A stretch of 64,000 nucleotides of DNA from Symbiodinium natans. Its lineage: Eukaryota; Sar; Dinophyceae; Suessiales; Symbiodiniaceae. The DNA is taken from assembly GCA_905221605.1 (NCBI GenBank), contig CAJNDS010002210.1, forward strand, positions 168,501 through 232,500. Reading direction: 5' to 3'. Both the position numbers and the translations under genes were made by a program. The notes under the pieces are model-generated. The model was given only the letters and a program-made list of their open reading frames with translations. It ran no database searches and was not told the DNA's origin. Positions within the stretch are counted from its first letter, which is position 1; each line of letters starts with the position of its first letter. This document shows, piece after piece, positions 44,080 through 54,299 of the stretch.

Positions 44080-44190
44080 GACGGATAAGACCAAGGGCTC
44101 AATCCAAGCATTGCCATGCCCTCATCTTTTGCAAGCCGGATGTCCTTCTGGATGAAGCTGCTGTCGTCCGCAATATCCTCCAGACACCTG
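44080..44190 (-). CDS. Possible upstream exon of the MFS transporter
   Basis: After a CCTTGCCAG acceptor the frame reads CLEDIADDSSFIQKDIRLAK then DEGMAMLGLSPW. It is on the same strand and about 230 bp upstream of the first placed MFS exon. It would form part of a cytoplasmic N-terminus. The link is not proven. Confidence 0.4.
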
Positions 44191-44399
44191 GCAAGGCGCA
44201 GCGTCATTGGCTGAAGACATCGAAGCCCCCCCGAGTCGTCACCACACGGCCACATTCTCCCGAACGCATTGTGATCCACCGACGGATGTTTCATTGATGC
44301 TTCACGGTGCTTCGTTTGACTTGCAGCTTGTCTGTAGCCTCCATCTTCGAAACTGCCGTCGTGTTGGACTATCCCATGCTTTGGTGGGCGCGCCACGAG

Positions 44400-45360
44400 C
44401 TTCTGCCCTTTTTCTTGGGGGTGCGTGGAGGGTGGCCTGGGGGGGGGAAGGGGGAATAACGTCCAGCCACATGGCGACAGTGCCTAAAACGCCGGAATCT
44501 ACAGCACTTTTGCCTCCTTCTACAACACGCGCGCAGGGATGTTTGACGTTCAGGGACCAGAATATGAGGACTCAGCAAGGCCTTGCCTCTCATCTACTGT
44601 GCAGGTGGATCCATGCACAGAGCTCCAGAACGAAAGCCCAAAAGCCAGTGACACCAGCTTTTGGGGCGTCATATGAATGGACCTAAGCTTCGTCAGCACA
44701 CGGCGCTCTGCAAGACGTGGCCCCTTCTTATCAAGGTCTCAACATGTCTCAACAACCAAGGCGCGGTTCGGTCGAACGGCTCAGGTCGTTTGCAAGGTCG
44801 TGGATCACAGCTCCACGAGGGCTTGAGCCAGCCATGTAACATGAGAAGCTGAGTGAGTGAGTGAGTGAGCGAGCGAAATGGCCGACAGATGTTACTGCGG
44901 CCTCCACCATCTCCCCCCCCCCGTATCGCAGCTCCGAAAACCATGAGAAGCTGAGTTATTGAATTGAACATAAATTCAAGAAAAAAACATTTCTTGTGTG
45001 CAACATCCTGGACCTGCATCTGGAAGCAACAGCTGTACTCCCCACACTCACCAACACCTTCGTCTTTTCCTGCCACGGATCTTCCTACGAGCGCTCGCTC
45101 TCTCAGAATCCGGGCCAGCAGCGTCAAACGTCGTGACAGAGTCAGAGTGATCGCAACAGCCACGTCGGACACGGCCTACATGATCATATTTTCTCTTCTG
45201 AATGTCCGGCAGGTAGATCTGCTTCGGCGGGAATATCTGTTTGCAAGCTCTGCACCCTTGCTTGTTGGTCGGTCGATGCATCCTGTGGCGAATGCCTGTG
45301 GCTGCAAGTGAAGAAGGTGGACGCCATGCCCGACCCGCATGGTTGAACTGATCTTGGCAA
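44400..45360. other. No gene recognised
   Basis: Contains a short (GAGT)n repeat at 44848-44872 and pyrimidine runs. The frames are short and overlapping. Confidence 0.5.
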
Positions 45361-45366
45361 ACCTCG

Positions 45367-45690
45367 TCACTCGTCAGCATGATCCTTGCCCTGGCGTAGC
45401 AGCATGTAGGCAATGTAGGCTAGAAGAGGAGGGCCATGGTCCAACTGAAGAACGCGCAGAAGCAGCACCGAGCTTCACTGCTGAAGCTCGGCATTCAGCA
45501 CCTCCAGTATCCTTGGTCCAAATGCAGCAAACATGCGCACTGCTTAGGATCCGGGGAAGTCCCGCCAAGCATCTGCCGGCGCCCCTCCACGGACACGCAC
45601 TCGACAATGGACTCGATGGCATTTGGGTCGTCAGACACCGGTTGATTCAGAATGATCCTGCCACTCAAATACACGAAGGCCGGTGTCACA
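45367..45690 (-). CDS. 3' end of an unknown gene, three exons
   Basis: The last exon, 45444-45367, reads LDHGPPLLAYIAYMLLRQGK, DHADE and TGA. It joins through a GC-AG intron (45445-45492) to VRMFAAFGPRILEVLN (exon ending 45493), which follows an AG acceptor after a frame at about 45690-45570 containing FVYLSGRIILNQPVSDDPNA and IESIVECVSVEGRRQ. All three segments look like well-folded coding sequence, and the frames fit. Possible further exons lie at 45.8-46.2 kb. I do not recognise the family. Confidence 0.55.
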
Positions 45691-45814
45691 TGGTGTCACA
45701 CGTTCAGGGCATTCACCACAATCTCCTTGCGTTGAGGGACGGCACAAGCAGTTCCGTCTTTTGTCCATCTGCTCCTGACTGTCCAGGCACAAGTCTAAGG
45801 ATGCTTCAGAACTT

Positions 45815-46280
45815 CGTGCGCACCCAGCACTGCGCACCCAGCACTGCTCGTGCCCCTGCCTTCACCGGCTGCTACCTCCAGGCCTTTCGCCTCGAGTCCC
45901 AACCTGACGGCCTGAAAAACAGCTGGCACCCAAGGAATCACTGCGACTACGGTTGGGGACGATTCACCTCCCTTCTCATTGCACCCGATGTTGAGCAGGG
46001 CATCAGCCCAGAAATTCGAGGCCTCGCAAGGCGCATCTGGAGTCATCAGAGTTGGGCACAGCGCACGGGGACACGGCCTGCGGCGCCCAACGAAAGCACC
46101 CTCCAGCAGCTCCAGCATGGAGTCAGCTGGCCGCTTGCCTGCAAGAATCACGTGCGAGTGCTTTTGGGGGCGGATGTCTCCAGAGGATGCATCTTCGGAT
46201 GCTTTGTGTTTTCCGGCGAGACAGGTTCGGGAAAAGCACCTGAAGAAGGCACATGAATCAGCATACGTGTGCATATGCAC
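45815..46280 (-). CDS. Possible upstream coding region of the same gene
   Basis: Open for 161 codons with plausible stretches (KRPADSMLELLEGAFVGRRR, FWADALLNIGCNEKGGE). The plus strand is also open across it. A direct duplication of 14 bp (GCACCCAGCACTGC) at 45819-45847 lies within it. Confidence 0.3.
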
Positions 46281-46299
46281 ATGCTGATGTGTTCACATC

Positions 46300-47300
46300 T
46301 TTTCGTTTCGTCACATGTTGTGTCTGCAGCTATGTATGGTCCCCCAGCTCACACCAACCAGCTGCCATCCAAGTGCCTTTCTCGATCCGTGCCATTTGAT
46401 CCTCTGGCAGCCAGCACTGCACGCGAGCAAGAGACCTCAGCGACTCGGTGCAACAAAGCAACTTCGAGAGTGCACTCGTAGTCCAGCCCTAAACCCTATG
46501 AAGGTACGAAGTTAGCAGCGACGACACTACCCATGACTGCGGCGTCTCAGAGCTGTGACTGGCACCGGCACTTCTCAATCGAACCTAAAAACCCTCGCAG
46601 GCCCTAAAGCCAAAACTTCAATATTATAACGTTGATGGTTGGATTGATGGCGATAGCGCTGATGGTGATGATGACAACAAAGGCAGCGAAGGCCAGGCTC
46701 TGATGATGATGATCATAGGGATGGGGATGGGATGGTGCTGCTGTTGGTTGTGAGGGTGACGGTGGGGCCGATGACGAACATGAATACTATGGCAATTTTC
46801 TTCCCGACTGAGGAGCTTTTCGCGCTGCCGGCTCTCTCTCTCTGGGCACCTGCATAGATCGTTCAACGGACGAGGCGCAAATCTAGGGGCACGTTCACGA
46901 ACTCTGCGGGTGGCAAGACCAGCGGAGCACTCTGAGCCTGCAGATGCCAGAGATGAGTCAGACTCAGACCTGGATCCAGTTTGATTCGGGCGCCACTTCG
47001 GATACTTAGGCATGTGGCAGGGTGTCGAGCCTTGAGTCTCGACGAGCTTTCGAGAAGCTCAGCAGCACCCCTGGCAGCTCCAACCAGCCCATCTCTCGAC
47101 TCGAGAACTCGTCACTGTCCTCGCACCTGGCCACCAGCAGGCGCGAAGACGTCAGGCGCCGAATCTCCTCGCAAGGTATGGGTAGCGCAACGGAGCGCCC
47201 AGGGTAGCACATCTGTATGAGGCGAGGCGCCGATCCCAGCAGCCGTCGCCGAAAAGGCTGGCCGAGGCCTGGCTCTCTGCAAGGAGCCGCATGTTCTGCT
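46300..47300. other. Mostly unassigned; one possible exon
   Basis: The minus frame 47212-47006 (PCEEIRRLTSSRLLVARCED, WLELPGVLLSFSKARRD) is protein-like. The plus strand also has a Ser-rich frame here. Neither is supported by a domain. 46630-46760 is a GATGATG-rich low-complexity stretch. Confidence 0.3.
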
Positions 47301-47348
47301 ACCTAAACCCTAAACCCTAAACCCTAAACCCTAAACCCTAAACCCTAG
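47301..47348. repeat. Interstitial CCCTAAA array
   Basis: Seven perfect CCCTAAA units on the plus strand, that is, in the opposite orientation to the arrays at 41.9 and 59.3 kb. Confidence 0.95.
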
Positions 47349-47703
47349 GCCCTGTCTCAATTTTGGCTTTACTAAGCTTTACTAGGTACCAGCACGGGGC
47401 CAAGTTGCATCGAAGCTGACATCCTGCCAAAGGCGCATCGCTCCGCAGAATGCGAGATTCCGGATTCTTTGCCTAGAATCAACAGATGTTAGCTCAAGGT
47501 TCTGTTGGGCAAGTCAAGCAGCAACGCATTGTCTGAATCACGTCAGGTCTCCCAACGGCCATCGAAGTCTTGAGCCGTAGCTTGGGAAGCCAGGACCATG
47601 CAGGGCCTAGGCATGCGTTACGCATCATTGCAGAGTGACTGTCCATGTCAAGCAGTTCCGGGGCTCACACTCCTGGTACAGCTCTGCAAGTTCCGACACG
47701 GTC

Positions 47704-47960
47704 TCAGCCCTTAGTAGCTTGGTTTCGGGCTTTGCCTCGAAAGCGACGAACACACTGGCCCTTCATGCCAAGCCACAAAACAAGTCGTCCGCTCTCACAC
47801 AGCGCATCAACCAGGAAAGGATGCTCGCCGCTGTGGGCCCGATCCTCACACGGGAACCAGACAGGTGCCCAAAGGATGTCTCTTGTGGAATCATTCCAGC
47901 ACAAGTGGTGGACAGATGCCCTGACTGAGCCACATTCTGTCGAGCTGCCAAGCATGTTTT
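47704..47960 (-). CDS. Possible exon, Trp-rich unknown protein
   Basis: The frame reads VHHLCWNDSTRDILWAPVWF then PCEDRAHSGEHPFLVDALCE, with unusually regular Trp/Cys placement for random sequence. No partner exon or family identified. Confidence 0.35.
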
Positions 47961-48530
47961 GGAGGCAAACTCTGCGAACACCCCGCAACGCCTGCAAGGC
48001 AAGAAAGCATGGCTTCCCGAGCGGCACTAGCACGACTTCAACCAGATTCAGCTAGTGCACACGAGTTCTCTCCGATTGCAAGCAAAGACAGCAAGTTGCA
48101 GGGATGAATGTTCGTGAGAAGAATCGGCAGAATCGGCCAAAGACATCGGAAGAGGGTCAGGGGAAGACATGGCTATAGGGGACGAAGATGTACCCTGGAA
48201 GCCATACATCAGAGCTTCCGGAACTGGGAAGCCAGTGTGGAAGTAGGCATTCTTGGAGGCCGTTCACGCATTGGCACAGCGGCCCATGGTACTGTAAGCT
48301 TCTTCATTCCGATTTCTGACGGTGAGATCGCATAGGATTGGGCTCGGTGCGATGGAGCGTGCCCAGGAAGAGCTCAACTGGAAGAAGCTCGGTTCGAATC
48401 TTCTGCTCAGGTAGATGGGAACCAGATCAGAAGAGGGTCCCTAGCAGGTCACTTAAGTCGCCGACTCTCAAGCCACCGCTGGCAGGTCTTCGGTGTCCAT
48501 GGGCCTGAGCAGAACGCACCATGCTCCTGC

Positions 48531-48712
48531 TGAGAGAGAGAGAAAGAGAGAGAGCTTGCAGGTACACGAAAGAAATAGACATGCGCATCTTATATATCCA
48601 TATATATATATATACATACATATATATATATATATACAAACATATATATATATATGTACATACATATATGTATATATACATATATATATATATACATATC
48701 ATACATCATATA
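48531..48712. repeat. GA and TA/TATACA microsatellites
   Basis: (GA)n at 48531-48552, then about 110 bp of TATATA/TACATA repeats. Confidence 0.95.
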
Positions 48713-49087
48713 TGCAGATATGTCTTTTGTGTACATCCATACATCTCAAGGCACTTTTCTCGAGGCTGCGGGGGTTTGTCTGAAGCTCTGGGAACCGCGC
48801 CGATGGTGAAACCCTTGGGAACTGTAAAAGAACCGAGGGCATCTGCAAAGCAAACTTCTCTGCTTGTCCGAACAGGCGACATCTCTTCGAAGAGAGCGGT
48901 TCTTTTGCTTAATATACCATGAAAAGTCCGACTCATGGAGAGGGTCTTGACAAAATCTCTGCATTTTGGCTTTTCGGCCTTGCGGGCAATGCCACGCAAC
49001 AGCCTTTCGGATTTTGCGGAACTCACGAGCCAACCGTCATCTCATAAGGCAAAGCATCGTAGCATGTCCGAGTCGTAGCCCTAGTTC

Positions 49088-50766
49088 CTAGGTGTAAGTG
49101 GCTGGGTCGATGGTCGGCGGGATGGGCTGAATTTCCGTGCCCAGCTCCTTCTCGACGCGGTACAAGTTGAAGCGATCCTCGTAAGTCACAAAATTGATGC
49201 CCAAGCCAAGGTGACCGAAACGGCCAGAGCGGCCAATGCGGTGCAGGTAGGTCTCCGAGTTCTTGGGAAAGTCGAAGTTGATCACGACATTCACAGACTG
49301 GATGTCGATGCCACGCGTGAACAGGTCAGAGGAAACCAGACACCGGCAAGCTCCGTTGCGGAAGTCATGGAAGACTCGGTTTCTGTGGGACTGGTACATC
49401 CGCGAGTGGATGAAGAAGCAAGAGTAACCCAACTCTGTGATCTTCTTTGCCAACAGCTCCACTCGGGTCACGGAGTTGCAGAAGATGATGGCCTGGTTGA
49501 TCTGCAGCTTGGAGAACAGGGTATTGAGGCAGTGAACCTGGCAACGAAGGACATCTGATATGACATAAATGCCTTGTTCATGCTAGCACAAGTAAGGTGC
49601 AGTTGTCGGAAAGACGATTCCATCTCCCAAAGCGACAATGACAAGTTAAAAAAGCAACTCACCAAGCAGCCTTCTGGCGCTCCTCCACGAATGCATAGTA
49701 CTGAGAGACACCCTTCAACGTCAGCTCATCCATGAGGTTGATCTCATGGGCATCCTGCATGAAACTGTTCTTGAAATCCAAGATGGCGATGGGGAAGGTC
49801 GCCGAGTACATGAGAATCTGCCGGTCTTGCGGCAAGAACTTGATGAGGTCCTCAATAATGGGCTTGAACTCTGGGCACAGTAGCTTGTCAGCTTCGTCCA
49901 TGGCAACGATGGAACACTGTTTCAGGTTGCATACATTCTTGTTCGCAAGGTCCAGGACACGGCCAGGAGTGGCCACGACAATGTGCACCTTGCAGTTTCG
50001 GATCTCAACGCGCTCAAGCAGGCATGCACGCACGGCACGCACGCACCCGCCCGCCCGCCCACCCAGCGCGCCCACACACACAATATACACACACACACAC
50101 ACACCGCGGACCTCATTGTAGAGACGCATGATGTCTTCGCGAAGGCTTGTTCCACCTGTAGAGACCATGCATTGAACGTTCATGTGCTTGCCGATCTCCT
50201 TCACCACTGAAGACGTCTGCAATGCCAACTCCCGTGTGGGCACAAGAATGAGCCCTTGGATTGCATTCTTCGTGGTGTTGCATTTTTCCAGAATGGGAAT
50301 GACAAAGGCTCCGGTTTTTCCGGTGCCGTTCTTTGCTCGGGCAAGAATGGATTTGCCCGTCAATGCAACTGGCAAGCTTTCCTCCTGAATCGGGGAGGGC
50401 TTCTCGTAGCCCATCTCAAAGATCCCCATCAAAAGCTCCCGCTTCAAGAAGTAATCTTCAAAGTCATTGCCTTTTGTGGCAGTCACATCCTCCGTCTTGT
50501 AACGCTGGTCTGGGGGAGGGCGGCGAATCTGTGCTTTCCAATCCTCTGAGTCAACGTCCGCCTTGGTCTCAGGCTGCTGCGGAGCAGGACGCTGAAGTGG
50601 AAGCGATTCGGTATTGACCTCAGAAGAGTACAGGGAAGAGGAACAGCTGGAACCCCATACATGCCGACATGCTTCAAAAAAACGTCCAAGTGTGCCGAGC
50701 TACTCCAATCTGTGGATAGGCTCCCATATGGCCCCCCTTGCCCTTACCGCCGGACGGGTACCCCAT
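49088..50766 (-). CDS. DDX6: DEAD-box RNA helicase, DDX6/Dhh1 type
   Basis: Four exons, all boundaries fixed by similarity: 50766-50704, 50618-50112, 49988-49671, 49537-49088 (stop), giving 445 residues. Motifs: Q-motif region [12 protein letters not shown], Walker A AKNGTGKT (116-123), [16 protein letters not shown] (221-224), SAT (252-254), [16 protein letters not shown] (395-402). The flanks [38 protein letters not shown] and [14 protein letters not shown] are diagnostic of the DDX6/Dhh1/CGH-1 subfamily, which represses translation and promotes decapping in cytoplasmic RNP granules. The N-terminus is a short Gly/Lys-rich leader. Introns: GT-AG 85 bp, GT-AG 123 bp (containing a GT microsatellite), and GC-AG 133 bp. 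A spliced-leader acceptor is predicted at 50773, six bases before ATG. Confidence 0.95.
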
Positions 50767-50792
50767 GGCCACCTGAAAGCTCGCAATATAAC
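50767..50792 (-). promoter_or_regulatory. Likely trans-splice acceptor upstream of DDX6
   Basis: The minus strand reads TTGCGAGCTTTCAG, then GTGGCC and ATG. The AG (50774-50773) with a short pyrimidine run fits spliced-leader addition. Only 26 bp separate the ATG from the stop codon of the upstream open frame. Confidence 0.5.
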
Positions 50793-51248
50793 TTAACAAA
50801 TCAAAGCTTGTGAAGCTTCTTTGTAAGCTTGAGCAGGCCGGACGAGCAGCAAAGGAGAGTCACGGTTGCCGTACTGATAGGCACGACAGCAGGCATTTAA
50901 GATGACCGACAAGTTGCTCAGGTCCTGGCAGGATGTTGTCCTACAGGCTGTCGCCGTAGCACGGCTTGCCTCTGATCCATAACCCAGGCTTAGGAAAATC
51001 CGAAGTCCTCCTGGACCGGAAGAGCCTACGGACTCATGGCTCATGGCAGAACCCTGTGTCGGCAAGAAGGGCAATGACGTGTTGGCCGGCGGAATGTTGA
51101 ACAAGGCGAAGTCGGCACGAAGCTTCCAGTGCCTCGAGATTCTTTCACCGTGAGCCTTCCTTCCTGGAGGCACTGTCGCTTCTTCAGCGAAGCTGCCCCG
51201 ACTCTTTCTAGGGCACCTCTCCCCCGACAGAGCCGCCTCCGAAGGCAT
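50793..51248 (-). CDS. Hypothetical protein, C-terminal region
   Basis: A 151-codon frame ending in TAA just before the DDX6 start. The last part (CQDLSNLSVILNACCRAYQY) resembles helical repeats of organelle RNA-binding proteins, but a family cannot be assigned from one segment. The middle includes HWKLRADFALFNIPPANTSL. Introns may be included. If real, it is the gene immediately upstream in the one-way cluster. Confidence 0.4.
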   Translation of the reverse strand: MPSEAALSGERCPRKSRGSFAEEATVPPGRKAHGERISRHWKLRADFALFNIPPANTSLPFLPTQGSAMSHESVGSSGPGGLRIFLSLGYGSEASRATATACRTTSCQDLSNLSVILNACCRAYQYGNRDSPLLLVRPAQAYKEASQALIC

Positions 51249-51259
51249 CGCATATCAGA

Positions 51260-53270
51260 ACATCAAGACAGTGGTTGCCAAGAACAACCCGGGCCAGCGC
51301 TGCCCCATGAAGGGCAGGACGAGAAGGCACGGCCACGGATAGAAACAACGAGGGGTGCGACGCACTGCGAGCACGAGCCACCAAGAGCCACAGATGGTGG
51401 TCACGGACCGCTCTTCTCCCAAGAAGACTTGTAGACATTCTCAGACCCTCTCAAGCCTGAGACTCTTCGACTCCCCATCACATCCCGAGTCCAATGCGTT
51501 CCTTGAAACTGCGCCTTCAGACTCAAATGCACCCGGATGCACCTCAGGCGAAGCGCGGGTGCCCCACAAGCGAAGATTGGGCCTTGGCACCTGAGTGCCG
51601 AAGATGCCAATGCAATGCGAAAAGTGCGCATCGAACACTTTCGCAAAGAAGTTACGACAAGCAATCAGGAAAACTCTGAAGAGTCTTGGGGGCAAACTCA
51701 AAGCAAAATTGCCGAGGCTTGCGCTTGTCAGACAACTTTGCGATCTGGCGTGCTAGAGACATCACCAGGTCCTCAGTGAAAGCCTGCCCAGAAACGAATC
51801 ATGGCGCGGACTTTCCGCAACACGAGCCAAATCTGTCCCTGCCCTGTACCTGGTCCGGCCCGATGGGAACCAGTACGTTGCCACCCCGACCGAGAGCAGC
51901 CGAGGCCTCATGTGAGACTCTGCGAGTATCAAAGGAATTCGCCACAAGAATCAGCAGGCCTCTTGGGAAACCTGTGGCAGGCTGGCTCGAATCTCGATGT
52001 CCCCGTCATGGGCTAAGCCTCGGCCATCACGTCTCTACAGCATCCCAGCTTTGCTTCGTGGTTGTGTAGCCAGGCGGCACAGGCACACGACTAGCTCAGC
52101 TTTGCTGAGAGCCTGCACCGGTCCAACCACTCACAGACCGGACACATTCATGAAAGACGGGAGAAGAAGCCTCAACTTGTAGGTGCTTAGCCTCCGTGTC
52201 CAGCCCTTGCGCAACGGGCACCGAGGCTGCACAAGCCGTGCCGATGACCGCCATGCGCACGCCCAAGGCCTGGCAGACACGAAGCTCACGCCTGGGCTTA
52301 GCCGTGACAAATGGGTGCGCGCGGGAAGCTTTCTCTACGTGATGGCCCTTGGAGGACCATGATGGCAAGAATGGACCACATGAACAGGACAGAGCCTCGA
52401 GGCACCAAAACGAGCCGCCCAGACTGCCACCTTTCAAAGGTCCGCAAGTCGGTTGCCATGTCTGGGTCGTTGCATGTCGTTGCTCACCCATGCAACTTGC
52501 TCAGAAACTGTAACTTTATATAGCAAGTTTTTGGATAGTGAAGAGCAAGACATCTGGCCTGATGGAGCTGCACTTAGAAAGACCGGGCCGTTCTCGCCCT
52601 CCACGTCCATCTCCTGGAATCGTTACAACTTCAGAAGCCGCCCCAGCAATCTGCTGTGATCATGACAGGTTCGTGCGGAGGACAAGGGCTACAAGAGACT
52701 TTTTTCTTGCCGGGCCTGTCCGTAGCTGACCTCCTCTGCACCGGAAAAAGCTCGCCGCAGCTCCTCCGGGCTGATGCTGCTGTCACCTGCCAGCTTCAGC
52801 TCTACGGGACCATAAGGGACTCTAAGGGACCCTAAGAGACCCTAAGGGACCACAAGGGACCACAAACACGCTAGGCACATCACCATGTAAAGCTCCTGCC
52901 ATGTCGAGCCTGTCGAGGTGCTCAGCCAGGCTTTGGCCGCCTGCAGTGTCGTTATGGTGTTGTTATGTATTGCAGTGAAGACATCCCCATGGTTCACTGC
53001 AACTAACGAGAAAACAAGCATTTGCCAGGCTTTTCCTGCAGCGCCAGGATGAATATTGGAGATGGTGCGAGACAGGTGACACGCTGGCACCATCATTTGG
53101 GGCGCCATTCCCTCGGCCCAGTGTTGGCTGCATCCGGAAATAGCCGGGTGGCATCCGGGTGGACGTAGCATTGAAGTTCTTGGAGGCGCCTCCTGAGGCA
53201 GTGCTTGTGCGTCCGGCTGCGCCTCTGAGATCCTTGGAGCCTCAGCTGCATCCTGGGCATTCTCCGGGGG
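51260..53270. other. No gene recognised
   Basis: A minus frame at 52096-52330 (LRVCQALGVRMAVIGTACAA) and another at 52842-53050 (QAAKAWLSTSTGSTWQELYM) look weakly protein-like. No domain or reliable splice pattern. Confidence 0.35.
52803..52866. repeat. 10-bp tandem repeat (AAGGGACYCT)
   Basis: About six decamers such as TAAGGGACTC, TAAGGGACCC, TAAGAGACCC, CAAGGGACCA. Confidence 0.9.
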
Positions 53271-53278
53271 TGTCGGCA

Positions 53279-54295
53279 TCAGTCCCTGGACTTCAGAAAC
53301 CACCAAAGTTCCGCCGAGAAGTTCACGTCCAAGCCGTGCACATCTGCAAACTCGTTGACTGCTCTGACAACCCCGGGCCACGTGATGGTGTAGTCCTTGC
53401 ACGCGGCAGCATGCCCAAGTCAACGAGCATGCCGCATACCCTGTTTAATCCAAACAACAACAGGCCCCATCCCTACGAACTCGAAGAATGAGTTCACACC
53501 CACTGGTCAAACCAGGCTGCATGCCCCACCATAGCCCCACCATCCCGAAGTATCGGCCACCAAGCATTCAGGTCGGAGGCAACACCTTCGTAGCTGTGAT
53601 CGCCGTCGACGTAAACAATGTCCATAGAATTCCTTCGCAAACTCTTTCGAAGGGACCAGCATTCGATCCAGGGTGGAATTAGGCAGCATGAGCTTCCAAT
53701 TTTTTGAAGCACCCTGGCTCCTGGACACCCAACCGGCTGCCTCGACAGAGTGCTGCAAGAGGTGGGTGGCCCGATACCGGAACGGCTGCGTGCGTCGCGT
53801 CCCGATGTCCAATGCCTGACAGACGTTTCCGCGTTCCAGCTTGCAAAAGGGCTTCCCTTACGGATAATGATGGACAATGACGGGCCTCGACGGGCAGTCC
53901 TTGTGGCTGATCTTCGGCCACGCCTGCACTCTGACGGGCACAGCCGTCACCATACAGCCTGCGATGCTTTCATTACACGAGCCTTCTGCACGCAGGTGGT
54001 AGGGATCGACAAGGAGCATGTGAAGATTTTGAAATTCAGCGAGAAGGTGTGCTGACACATCGCCATACCAGACCCCGATCTCCGCCATGTTCAGATCCCT
54101 GTCGCCCAAGGTTTGCTGCTGCTGTCGCAAGAGCGCTTCTAAGCCCTCTTCGCGAGTCACGCCGAAGTCAGAGCGCCACTGCCAACGAAGCTTGCGAGCA
54201 ATCTGCTGCGGGCCTCGGGGCACGGCTTGGCACAGGGACAGAGGCTCCTGTACTCGATAGGGGCACTTGGTCCAATCCAGCCTCCAATAGCCCAA
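53279..54295 (-). CDS. Class I SAM-dependent methyltransferase (Methyltransf_24 type)
   Basis: The first recognised exon ends at 53992 and contains motif I, MAEIGVWYGDVSAHLLAEF, and the acidic strand LLVDPYHL. A second ends SWNAETSV at 53816 with a GC donor. The third (53641-53521) has MDIVYVDGDHSYEGVASDLN and WWPILRDGGAMVGH, again with a GC donor. The last (53395-53279) reads DYTITWPGVVRAVNEFADVH, then GLDVNFSAELWWFLK and a stop. The order of GxxxG-like loop, DPY, VDGDHSYE and GH-D-Y..PGV.RAV..F is that of Methyltransf_24 proteins, often near glycan or small-molecule pathways. The substrate cannot be inferred. The start is unclear: the frame enters upstream of 54295 and there is no obvious ATG. 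A possible signal-like segment lies further upstream at 55.0 kb. Confidence 0.85.
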
Positions 54296-54299
54296 GTTC

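Noticed and set aside
48340-48420. GGTTCGAATC resembling a tRNA B box
   Set aside because: No cloverleaf can be drawn: no matching A box at the right distance and no acceptor stem.
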